Origin: Actinomycetota bacterium
Lineage (GTDB): Bacteria; Actinomycetota; Thermoleophilia; Gaiellales; Gaiellaceae
Length of the DNA stretch: 9,007 nt
Assembly: GCA_013817555.1 (NCBI GenBank)
Contig: JACDCN010000071.1
Span: 1-9,007 of the forward strand
Direction: 5' to 3'
This document shows positions 1 through 6,608 of the stretch, in pieces. Both the position numbers and the translations under genes were made by a program. The stretch's first letter is position 1. The number at the start of each line of letters is the position of its first letter. The notes below the pieces were generated by a model. That model did not search any database. It saw only the letters and a program-made list of their open reading frames with translations, and was not told the origin of the DNA.

Positions 1-802
1 CGATCATCGCCGCCGGCTCGAGCGTGCGACCCTCGCCCGGGAGCTCGTAGCGCCCGTCACGGAAGATCTCGCTCGCAGCCGGATCGAGCGCGATCCCCAC
101 CCGCTCGCGATGACCCGCGCGCTCCGCCGCTTCGAGGATCGCCTCGATCGCCTGCTCGGTCGACTCCAGGTCGGGCGCGAAGCCGCCCTCGTCCCCCACT
201 CCGGTCGCAAGCCCGCGTTCGTGCAGTACCGCCCTCAGGTGGTGGAAGACCTCAGTCCCCATGCGCAGACCCTCCGTGTACGTCTCCGCGCCCGCGGGGA
301 CGATCATGAACTCCTGGAGGTCGAGCCGGTTCTGGGCATGGGCTCCGCCGTTGATGACGTTCATGAGCGGAACAGGGAGGGTGCAGGCGCTGTCGCCGCC
401 GAGCCAGCGATAGAGCGGGAGCTCGGCTTCGTCTGCGGCGGCTTTCGCGGCAGCAAGCGAGCAGCCGAGAACGGCGTTCGCGCCCAGCCGGCTCTTACCG
501 CGAGTTCCATCCAGGTCGATGAGGACGCGATCGAGCGCAGGTTGGTCGGCAGCGTCGAGGCCGGACAAGGCCTGCCCCATCTCTCCGTTGACATTGGACA
601 CCGCGTTCAGAACGCCTTTGCCGAGGTACGCCGCCGGATCGCCGTCCCTGACCTCCACTGCTTCGTGCTCACCGGTCGATGCGCCGGACGGCACAGCGGC
701 TCGCCCCGACGCTCCCGACGCGAGGCAGATTTCGACCTCGACCGTCGGGTTGCCGCGCGAGTCGAGGATCTGACGACCATGCACGTCGACGATCTTGCTC
801 AT
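1..802 (-). CDS. eno: Enolase, C-terminus cut by window edge
   Basis: Cytosolic glycolytic enzyme that interconverts 2-phosphoglycerate and phosphoenolpyruvate; in many bacteria it is also an RNA degradosome partner. The visible 267 residues run from the N-terminal capping domain into the barrel. The start reads MSKIVDVHGRQILDSRGNPT, followed by the active-site loop SGASTGEHEA (residues 39-48), GGAHAQNRLDLQEFMI (152-167, His155 and Glu164), GVGDEGGFAPDL (201-212, with the acid Glu205) and ALDPAASE (238-245, with Mg ligand Asp240). About 160 C-terminal residues, including the catalytic lysines, lie beyond base 1. The ATG at 802-800 is firm: it overlaps the mazG stop as ATGA and has a strong AAGGAGG site 7 nt upstream. 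One mild oddity is HAQNRLD where many enolases have HADNxVD. Family assignment is very secure. Confidence 0.97.
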   Translation of the reverse strand, partial: MSKIVDVHGRQILDSRGNPTVEVEICLASGASGRAAVPSGASTGEHEAVEVRDGDPAAYLGKGVLNAVSNVNGEMGQALSGLDAADQPALDRVLIDLDGTRGKSRLGANAVLGCSLAAAKAAADEAELPLYRWLGGDSACTLPVPLMNVINGGAHAQNRLDLQEFMIVPAGAETYTEGLRMGTEVFHHLRAVLHERGLATGVGDEGGFAPDLESTEQAIEAILEAAERAGHRERVGIALDPAASEIFRDGRYELPGEGRTLEPAAMI

Positions 803-1593
803 GACAGCTCCTCCTTCGCCCTTTCGTAATACGCGTCTTGGGCTTCCAGGTCGAGGGCGCGCCACTCGTCGCCCTCGTCACCTGCAAGCTCCGCTGCCCG
901 TTCGACGCGTTCTCGAAAACGGCGCGAAGTCGCCCGCAGCGCCAGCTCCGGATCCACGTTGAGACGACGCGCGAGGTTCACGATCGTGAAGAGCACGTCA
1001 CCCACTTCGGAGAAGACCTCGGTATCGGGCTCCGACTCCGGCTGCGGCTCTCCTGCTAGCTCGACCGCCCGAGCGAGCTCGTCGAGCTCTTCGCTCACCT
1101 TGCCGAGCGGCCCAGCAAGGTCCGGCCAGTCGAAACCCGAGGTCGCGGCCCGCCGCTGCACCTTGCGCGCCTCGAGGAGCGCGGGGAGCGACTCAGGCAC
1201 GTCGTGGAAGATTCCCTCTCGTCCCTCCTGCTCGGACTTGATCGCCTCCCAGCGCTCGCGCACCCGGCCGGCGGTCGACGCCTTGGCTTGCCCAAAAACA
1301 TGCGGATGCCGGCGGACGAGCTTCTCGTGCACCTCGCGCGCGACGGATTCGAGGTCACCTATCCCGCGCTCCTCGAGGAGCAGCGAGAGGAAGTACACCT
1401 GGAAGAGAAGGTCGCCGAGCTCCCCGTGGAGCCCCGTGTCGTCGCCCGAGACGGCGGCATCCGCGACCTCGTAGGCCTCCTCGAGTGTGTGCGGGACGAT
1501 CGTGAGCGCTGTCTGCTGCCGATCCCAGGGGCAGTCGCGACGGAGCTGTCGCGTCAAATCTTGGAGGTCGAGAAGCGCCTCCGCGAGGCTCAC
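799..1593 (-). CDS. mazG: Nucleoside triphosphate pyrophosphohydrolase MazG
   Basis: Cytosolic all-alpha NTP pyrophosphatase that hydrolyses (d)NTPs, including damaged ones, to NMP and PPi (house-cleaning). The 264 residues hold two MazG repeats. The first has CPWDRQQT (21-28), the metal-binding EExxExxD (Glu38, Glu39, Glu42, Asp45), ELGD (58-61) and RRHPHVFG (94-101). The second has KVSEELDEL (165-173) and EVGDVLFTIVNLARRLNVDP (196-215). Both repeats keep their acidic residues. They are joined by the usual WEAIKxxE segment (115-122) and a Pro/Glu-rich insert near 181-192. The start is GTG at 1593-1591, placing CPWD at residue 21 as expected for the family. No Shine-Dalgarno precedes it, and the upstream parvulin stop is only 9 nt away, so reinitiation by terminating ribosomes is likely. 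The TGA stop overlaps the enolase ATG. Confidence 0.95.
   Translation of the reverse strand: MSLAEALLDLQDLTRQLRRDCPWDRQQTALTIVPHTLEEAYEVADAAVSGDDTGLHGELGDLLFQVYFLSLLLEERGIGDLESVAREVHEKLVRRHPHVFGQAKASTAGRVRERWEAIKSEQEGREGIFHDVPESLPALLEARKVQRRAATSGFDWPDLAGPLGKVSEELDELARAVELAGEPQPESEPDTEVFSEVGDVLFTIVNLARRLNVDPELALRATSRRFRERVERAAELAGDEGDEWRALDLEAQDAYYERAKEELS
810..816 (-). promoter_or_regulatory. Strong ribosome binding site of eno
   Basis: On the minus strand AAGGAGG lies inside the last codons of mazG, 7 nt before the enolase ATG. It fixes the eno start and, with the ATGA overlap, suggests translational coupling to mazG. It is the clearest Shine-Dalgarno sequence in the window. Confidence 0.85.
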
Positions 1594-1602
1594 GCGGAGA
1601 GC

Positions 1603-2643
1603 CTAGCTCGGCTCGGTCGTCGTCGCGTCCGGAATCTCGGGCGGCTCGAAGCCTGCCGCGTAGCTGACCTTGCCGTCGTACTTCTTCGTCAAGTCCTCGA
1701 CCCAGGTCGTCATGAACGTCGACTTCTTCTCCTGGAGAAGCGTGGTGCGGATGGACGCGCGGACCTTGGCGATGGGCGTCGTCGTCGCCTTCTTCACCGG
1801 AGTGAGCGCCTCGATGATGTGATAGCCGTAGGTCGTCTTCACGGGCTTCGCGAGCGCGCTCGGCTCCAGCTCGAAGGCGGTCTTGTCGAACTCGGGCACC
1901 GTCTGGCCGCGCGAGATCGTCAGCTTTCCGCCGCTGTCCTTCGAGCCGGGGTCGTCGGAATTCGCCTTGGCGAGCGCAGCGAAGTCGCCCCCGCTCTCGA
2001 GCTCGGCGTAGATCCGATCCGCCTCGACCTTGCTCTTCGGGAAGTCGACCTGGTCGCCGTCCTTCTTCTCGGAGATCAGTATGTGCCGGACGTCCCGCGA
2101 TTCCGGTGTTCCGTACTGGGCCTGGTTTTGCTGGTAGTAAGCGAGGATCTCGGCTTCCTCCACCTTGACGTCCTCGGTCACGGCTTCGAAGAGCTTCTGG
2201 GAGAGAACGGAGAATCGGAGCGTGTCTCTGAGGGCATCTTCGGTGAAGCCCTGCTCCTTCAGCGCCTTCAGGAACGCATCGCGCTTTCCGCCGAAGCGTG
2301 TCTTCAGGAAGTCCTGGACCTCCTTCTCCACGTCCTTCTCGGTGACCGTGATTCCACGCTCGTCGGCCTCTTTCTCGAACTCCTCACGCTGGACGAGGAC
2401 CGTCACGTACTGGGTCTGGATGCTCTGGTACTCGGGCGTACCGACCTTCGGAAACTCCTGCTTCTGCGCGGCGTAGCCCTTCTTCGCACGTTCGATCAGC
2501 TCGTCGAGCTCGGCACGCGAGACCTCCGTGCCGTCGACCACGGCGACCGCTCCGTCCGGAACGTCGCCGCCTCCGCCGCACGCGGAAGCGAACATCGCGA
2601 GGGCGAGTCCGAGAACGATGAGAACGAGACGCGAGCGCTTCAT
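1603..2643 (-). CDS. Parvulin-type peptidyl-prolyl isomerase lipoprotein (SurA/PrsA-like)
   Basis: Predicted membrane-anchored extracytoplasmic foldase of 346 residues. The N-terminus is a lipoprotein signal: basic KRSR, a hydrophobic stretch (7-18), then FASAC with the lipidated Cys22 and a flexible GGGGD linker. The -3 residue is Ala rather than the usual Leu, so the lipobox is imperfect. Residues 30-165 form a SurA_N-like helical chaperone region (VVDGTEVSRAELDELIERAK and a helical stretch to about 155). Residues 183-285 are the PpiC/rotamase domain, with RHILIS (186-191), DFAALAKANSDDPGSKDSGG (220-239) and GYHIIEAL (273-280). A Thr/Pro-rich tail ends the protein. It starts at ATG 2643-2641 without a Shine-Dalgarno, just after a -10-like hexamer. 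It leads the parvulin-mazG-eno unit. I leave the symbol blank because SurA and PrsA cannot be separated here. Confidence 0.9.
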   Translation of the reverse strand: MKRSRLVLIVLGLALAMFASACGGGGDVPDGAVAVVDGTEVSRAELDELIERAKKGYAAQKQEFPKVGTPEYQSIQTQYVTVLVQREEFEKEADERGITVTEKDVEKEVQDFLKTRFGGKRDAFLKALKEQGFTEDALRDTLRFSVLSQKLFEAVTEDVKVEEAEILAYYQQNQAQYGTPESRDVRHILISEKKDGDQVDFPKSKVEADRIYAELESGGDFAALAKANSDDPGSKDSGGKLTISRGQTVPEFDKTAFELEPSALAKPVKTTYGYHIIEALTPVKKATTTPIAKVRASIRTTLLQEKKSTFMTTWVEDLTKKYDGKVSYAAGFEPPEIPDATTTEPS

Positions 2644-2652
2644 GCGGGGGTT

Positions 2653-2658
2653 CTTATA
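2653..2658 (-). promoter_or_regulatory. Candidate -10 box of a leaderless-type promoter (parvulin-mazG-eno)
   Basis: On the minus strand TATAAG ends 9 nt before the parvulin ATG, in a 96-nt gap that follows the mfd terminator. Transcription would begin within about 0-3 nt of the ATG, and the gap AACCCCCGC holds no Shine-Dalgarno. No convincing -35 hexamer is seen 16-19 nt upstream. Location after a terminator and at the head of an operon supports a promoter; the hexamer alone is weak evidence. Confidence 0.45.
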
Positions 2659-2725
2659 GCCGAGGCGGTGTTAGGCAGACGTTGTGGACTGTTCGAGAAC
2701 GGGATGAAAGTGTTGCAGAGGCATG

Positions 2726-2749
2726 AAAAAGGCCGCGGCTTAGGCGGCC
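2726..2749 (-). terminator. Intrinsic terminator overlapping the mfd stop codon
   Basis: On the minus strand GGCCGC (2749-2744) pairs perfectly with GCGGCC (2736-2731) around the 7-nt loop CCTAAGC (2743-2737). Five T residues follow directly (2730-2726). This is a textbook GC stem plus U-tract. The mfd TAA (2742-2740) sits inside the loop, so the 5' arm of the stem is the last coding sequence of mfd. It would end the upstream transcript before the parvulin operon. Confidence 0.75.
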
Positions 2750-5700
2750 AGACGAGCCTCGACTATAGCATCGGACAGCTGCAGAGCGGCTCCGAAGGTC
2801 TCGACCCTGAGCGACACCTCGCGCTTCTCGGTCGAGTAGATCACGGTCGGGGCAACAGCCCTGAGCGCTTGGAACTCCGCCGAGCCGAGAGCGAGCGGAC
2901 CCACAGTTGCCCGCCCTCCACGGTAGACGAGGTAGTCGGCGCCGAGTCGCGCGAGCTTCAGCTTCGCCTCCTGGATCGCGAAGAGATTCTGGACGGGCTC
3001 GGGCACCGGTCCGTACCTATCCTCGGTGACCGAGACGAGCTCGCGTAGCTCGTCCTCGTCCTCGACGAGCGCGATTCGGCGATGCAGGTCGATCTTGAGC
3101 GCCTCGGCCGCGACGTAGGACGCCGGGACGTAGGCGTCGACTCGTGCGTCGACCCGGACCGGCCGCGCTGCGATGCGACGCTCCCCGGAGAGCTCTGCGA
3201 CGGCCTCGTTCAGCATCTCGACGTACAACTCGAAGCCGAGCGCCGCCACATGCCCGGACTGCTCAGCGCCCAGGAGATCGCCGGCGCCTCGGATCTCGAG
3301 GTCGCGCATGGCGATCTGGAAGCCTGCCCCGAGCTCGGTGTGATCCGCGAGCGTCGCCAGCCGGGCCCTGGCCTCCGGACTGAGCTCCGACGCCTCCGGA
3401 TAGAAGAGGTACGCGTAGGCGTGAACATTCGAACGCCCGACTCGGCCTCGAATCTGGTACAGCTGAGCGAGGCCGAGCGCGTCCGCCCGTTCGACGATCA
3501 GGGTGTTCGCCTGCGGGATGTCGATCCCGGATTCGATGATCGTCGTGGAGACGAGGACGTCTCCGTCACCGGCGAGAAATGCGTGCATGCGCTCCTCGAG
3601 CTCGCGCTCCGACATCTGGCCGTGGGCGACGAGGAAGCGAAGCTCGGGACAGAGCTGCTGCAGCTTCTCGGCAGCTTCGTCGATCGACTCAACGCGGTTG
3701 TGAAGGTAGAACGACTGGCCACCGCGCGCATGCTCTCGCTCGAGCGCAGTCCGGATGAGCTCGTCGTCGTACTCGCCGACAGTCGTGCGGATCGGACGCC
3801 GGCCGGCCGGGGGCGTCTCGATGATCGAGATGTCCCGGAGACCCGAGAGCGACATGTGCAGCGTGCGCGGGATCGGCGTCGCCGAAAGCGCCAGCACGTC
3901 GACCTCGAGCCGAAGCGAGCGCAGGAGCTCCTTCTGCGCGACGCCGAAGCGCTGCTCCTCGTCGAGGATGACCAGCCCGAGCTCCTTGGGGATCACATCG
4001 CGGGAGAGGACGCGGTGCGTTCCGATCAGCACTTCCACCTTCCCCTGGCGAAACTCGTCCAGGATCCGCTTCTGGTCTGCGCGGGACCGGAAGCGGGAGA
4101 CCATCTCCACTCGCACGGGGAAGTCGCGGTACCGCTCTCGGAAGGTGTTCCAGTGCTGCTCGGCGAGGATTGTCGTCGGACAGAGAATCAACGTCTGCTT
4201 TCCGTTCAGCGCGACTGCGAACGCGGCGCGCACCGCGACCTCCGTCTTGCCGAACCCGACATCCCCACAGACGAGCCGATCCATCGGACTCGGCGCTTCG
4301 AGGTCTTCTTTGACCGCCTCTATGGCCTGGAGCTGATCGTCGGTCTCTCGGTACGGGAACGACGCCTCAAGACGTTCGAGCCAGTCCTGATTCAGGTCGA
4401 ACGCGACGCCGGGCGCCTGCTGGCGGCGGGCGTACAGGGCAAGGAGCTCACCAGCAAGCTCGCGCACCGACTCCCGCGCGCGACTCTTGAGGTTCTGCCA
4501 GGCCTTCCCGCCGAGCTTCGAGAGTGCCGGGGCGCCTGCGTCGGCGCCGATGTAGCGGCTGACCTTGGGCAGCTGCTCGTGTGGGACGTACAGCCGGTCT
4601 TCACCGCGGAAGGCGAGGTACAGGTAGTCGCGGGTGACGTCCGCGACCTCCTTCGTCTCGAAGCCGAGAAGGCGTCCGACCCCGTGGTCTTCGTGCACGA
4701 CGTAGTCGCCCGTGCGGAGGTCGGCAAACGACTGGAGCGCTCGACCGAGGCGCGCGTCGGCCCGCGGCGGCCGCTTGCGAAATACCTGGACGTCGGGGAG
4801 GAGCGCGAATCCGAGGTCTCGCCACACGAAACCGCGGCGGGCGGGGCTGACGACGAATTGCACAACGGGATCGGTGGGAAGCGGGCCCCCCTCATCCACG
4901 ACGTCCGCGTCGACCTTCCGAAGCAGCCTCTGGGTCCGAAGCGCCTCTCCGCGATGCGGGAAGGCGACGAGCACGCGACGACCCTGCCGAACCATTCCGG
5001 CAAGCTCGGTCTCGGCCTCCGCGAGCCCGCGGGCGGCGATGGCCGGGCGCTGCGCCTCGAAGGAGTGCGCCTGGGCGTGCGGGAACGGGTCGAGCAGAGC
5101 AGCGTTCTCCAACCGCAGCTGATCAAGACCCTCCTCCTCCCATAGTCGCCGGACGTCCTCGGGCTGCCAGACGAGATCGGGCGGCCGCTCCACCGGTGGG
5201 ACGAGATCGCCGGGGATCGCCTGCTCATCTACGTCGAGCGCAATGTCGACGAGGTCTCCCCGACGCTCGGCGGCCGGGTAGATCACCGCCCGTGTCACGG
5301 GGTGCAAGGCGCGCTGGGTGAAGGGCGAGAACGCCCGAATCTGCTCGATGTCGTCTCCGAAGAACTCGATGCGAAGCGGCTCGCGCCCGGTGCTCGGGAA
5401 CACGTCGACGAGTCCACCCCGAACCGCGATCTGCCCACGCTCGTCGACGCGCTCCGCCCGCTCGTACCCCGCAATCGCGAGTATCTCGACAAGCCGCTCG
5501 AGGCCGATCTCGTCCTCTACGCGGACTTCGATCGGCGCGGGTCGCGCGTCCTCCGGCGGAAGACTTTCGGCAAGGGCGCGTGCCGATGCGCAGACGAGGC
5601 CTCCTCGAGAGAGGACGTCAAGAGCTCGCGCCCGCTCTCCGACGAGGTGCGCCGGCGGCTCGAGGCCCGAGCCGAGTCGAACGCCGCGGCTCGGAAGAAG

Positions 5701-6009
5701 CGCGACGTGCGCCGGATCGACGTACCAAGAGACGGCCTCGGCCGCGTCTCGCGCTTGCTCGTCCTCGGGAAGGAGGCAAAGAAGCTCTCTGCCGAGTGTC
5801 TCGTGGAGCGCTGCCAGCACGAGCGGAAGCGCCGGGTCTGACACGCGAGCGGCGACAGGAAAGTCGTCTACGAACGCACGGAAACCCTCGCTCTCGGCGA
5901 GCTCGGCGACGAGGCCGTGAAGCGGGTTAGGCGACTGGTCCATGCGGCTAGCGGGAACCGTGTCCCGTTCGGCAATCGTAGCCTCGGAGCTCACGTTATC
6001 CCGATGCAT
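2740..6009 (-). CDS. mfd: Transcription-repair coupling factor Mfd
   Basis: Cytosolic SF2 ATPase that pushes stalled RNA polymerase off DNA lesions and recruits UvrA. Domain order, numbered from the longest start: UvrB-like module (about 30-330, with VRGGLVDVFP near 198-207 and LRIEFFGDDIEQIRAF); D3; RNA-polymerase-interacting domain (about 430-500, GDYVVHEDHGVGR to LYVPHEQLPKVSRYIG); translocase lobes with Walker A GDVGFGKT (about 581), DEEQ (about 681), SATPIPRTL (about 707) and RGRVGRS (about 853); and a C-terminal TRCF domain (about 930-1060). At 1089 residues it is shorter than E. coli Mfd (1148). The loss lies between the UvrB-like module and D3. The start is unsettled: ATG 6009 (listed), GTG 5994 or ATG 5943. 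The last gives MDQSPNPLHGLV, closest to mycobacterial N-termini. None has a good ribosome site. The stop lies within a terminator. Confidence 0.96.
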   Translation of the reverse strand: MHRDNVSSEATIAERDTVPASRMDQSPNPLHGLVAELAESEGFRAFVDDFPVAARVSDPALPLVLAALHETLGRELLCLLPEDEQARDAAEAVSWYVDPAHVALLPSRGVRLGSGLEPPAHLVGERARALDVLSRGGLVCASARALAESLPPEDARPAPIEVRVEDEIGLERLVEILAIAGYERAERVDERGQIAVRGGLVDVFPSTGREPLRIEFFGDDIEQIRAFSPFTQRALHPVTRAVIYPAAERRGDLVDIALDVDEQAIPGDLVPPVERPPDLVWQPEDVRRLWEEEGLDQLRLENAALLDPFPHAQAHSFEAQRPAIAARGLAEAETELAGMVRQGRRVLVAFPHRGEALRTQRLLRKVDADVVDEGGPLPTDPVVQFVVSPARRGFVWRDLGFALLPDVQVFRKRPPRADARLGRALQSFADLRTGDYVVHEDHGVGRLLGFETKEVADVTRDYLYLAFRGEDRLYVPHEQLPKVSRYIGADAGAPALSKLGGKAWQNLKSRARESVRELAGELLALYARRQQAPGVAFDLNQDWLERLEASFPYRETDDQLQAIEAVKEDLEAPSPMDRLVCGDVGFGKTEVAVRAAFAVALNGKQTLILCPTTILAEQHWNTFRERYRDFPVRVEMVSRFRSRADQKRILDEFRQGKVEVLIGTHRVLSRDVIPKELGLVILDEEQRFGVAQKELLRSLRLEVDVLALSATPIPRTLHMSLSGLRDISIIETPPAGRRPIRTTVGEYDDELIRTALEREHARGGQSFYLHNRVESIDEAAEKLQQLCPELRFLVAHGQMSERELEERMHAFLAGDGDVLVSTTIIESGIDIPQANTLIVERADALGLAQLYQIRGRVGRSNVHAYAYLFYPEASELSPEARARLATLADHTELGAGFQIAMRDLEIRGAGDLLGAEQSGHVAALGFELYVEMLNEAVAELSGERRIAARPVRVDARVDAYVPASYVAAEALKIDLHRRIALVEDEDELRELVSVTEDRYGPVPEPVQNLFAIQEAKLKLARLGADYLVYRGGRATVGPLALGSAEFQALRAVAPTVIYSTEKREVSLRVETFGAALQLSDAIVEARLAA

Positions 6010-6458
6010 TCGGGCTCATCCAGACCAGAGGCTCTGCGTCGCCTACGAAGCCATGGCGACGGTAGAAACCGACGCTCCTCTCGCTCGGCCACACGATGAG
6101 GAGCTCGACGTCCTCCTCGCTGGCCCAGGTCTTCACCGACTCGAGCACAAGACCGCCCAAGCCGAGGCTGCGAAACGCAGGCCTTGTGTACACGTTGGTC
6201 AAGTAGCCGATCCAACGTTGCTCCGGCGTCGGTCGCGGGATCTTGTCGACAAGGCCGATGAAAGCGTGCGAGACGATCTCCCCGTCGACGTCGGCGACGT
6301 CCGTCGTTCAGCCCCGTGGCCACGATCTCTTCGAACGCCCCGTCGAAATCCTCACGCGGAGATGGGATTGGCCTGTCCTCGAGTGTGAACTCGCGTCGAA
6401 GCCGGGAAAGCGTCGCCACATCTCCCTCCGTCGCCCTCCGGATCACCGGCTCGGCCAT
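5996..6458 (-). pseudogene. GNAT-family N-acetyltransferase, disrupted by a frameshift
   Basis: The two halves of one acetyl-CoA-dependent GNAT enzyme lie in different frames. The first, from ATG 6458, reads MAEPVIRRATEGDVATLSRL and ends its family-like stretch near FEEIVATGLNDG (about 6301-6360). The second, about 6287-5996, reads VADVDGEIVSHAFIGLVDK, then YLTNVYTRPAFRSLGLGGLV (the acetyl-CoA loop, degenerate R/Q-x-x-G-x-G/A), then WPSERSVGFYRRHGFVGDAE and a TAA stop. Joining them needs a +1 shift: one extra base, or two or more bases missing. The break falls in a GACGTCG-rich run with near-tandem copies 9 bp apart, a slippage-prone site. Related proteins usually have a few more residues before VAEVDGE, so a short deletion is my preferred reading. 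A sequencing error in an intact gene is the main alternative. The gene's end touches the mfd start. The substrate is unknown. Confidence 0.75.
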
Positions 6459-6514
6459 CCATGGAACGGTACTTCGCGCCGATGGCAGACTCGGCGTCAC
6501 CGCGCCACTCGCAA

Positions 6515-6529
6515 CCACCAACCACCCCC
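6515..6529 (-). other. G-rich tract with two-tetrad G-quadruplex potential
   Basis: The minus strand reads GGGGGTGGTTGGTGG: four G-runs of at least two separated by T, TT and T. The spacing resembles known two-tetrad quadruplex folds. It lies in the pth-GNAT spacer, on the strand that would be the transcript. Function is unproven, and such tracts arise easily in GC-rich DNA. Confidence 0.3.
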
Positions 6530-6539
6530 AGGGGCACTC

Positions 6540-6559
6540 CCGTGTCCCTACTGACACGG
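6540..6559 (-). other. Perfect 7-bp hairpin in the pth-GNAT spacer
   Basis: On the minus strand CCGTGTC and GACACGG pair perfectly around the loop AGTAGG. No U-tract follows, so it is not a canonical terminator. It could be a U-less terminator, an RNA processing or stability element, or a dyad operator. It sits midway between the pth stop and the start of the broken GNAT gene. Confidence 0.35.
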
Positions 6560-6593
6560 TATCCCCGATCCCGTCACGCGTGGGTTACGAGAT

Positions 6594-6608
6594 CGCGCCA
6601 ATAGCGCG
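6594..6608 (-). terminator. Short GC hairpin directly after the pth stop
   Basis: Immediately after the pth TGA the minus strand reads CGCGC-TATTG-GCGCG, a perfect 5-bp stem with a 5-nt loop. There is no T-run after it. Actinobacterial 3' ends often carry such U-poor hairpins, so it may be a weak terminator or a 3'-end stabiliser for rplY-pth. The evidence is position and pairing only. Confidence 0.35.

Noticed and set aside
1204..3048. A 614-codon plus-strand open frame across mazG, the parvulin and the end of mfd
   Set aside because: It is antisense to three well-identified genes, crosses the terminator, has no family-like sequence and an Arg/Leu/Glu-rich composition typical of shadow frames in GC-rich DNA.
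3082..5145. A 687-codon plus-strand open frame inside mfd
   Set aside because: Wholly antisense to conserved Mfd motifs. Its openness follows from GC-rich codon use on the other strand; no recognisable domain.
6459..6557. GTG start at 6557 extending the acetyltransferase by 33 residues
   Set aside because: The added residues have no GNAT character. A GGGG tract before the GTG is a weak ribosome-site lookalike, and the GTG lies within a hairpin arm. Family N-termini match MAEPVIRRAT from ATG 6458.
6459..6608. tRNA or other structured RNA gene in the pth-GNAT spacer
   Set aside because: No T-loop GGTTCRA-like motif, no acceptor-stem pairing of tRNA length and no anticodon arm could be assembled. 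Only isolated hairpins are visible.
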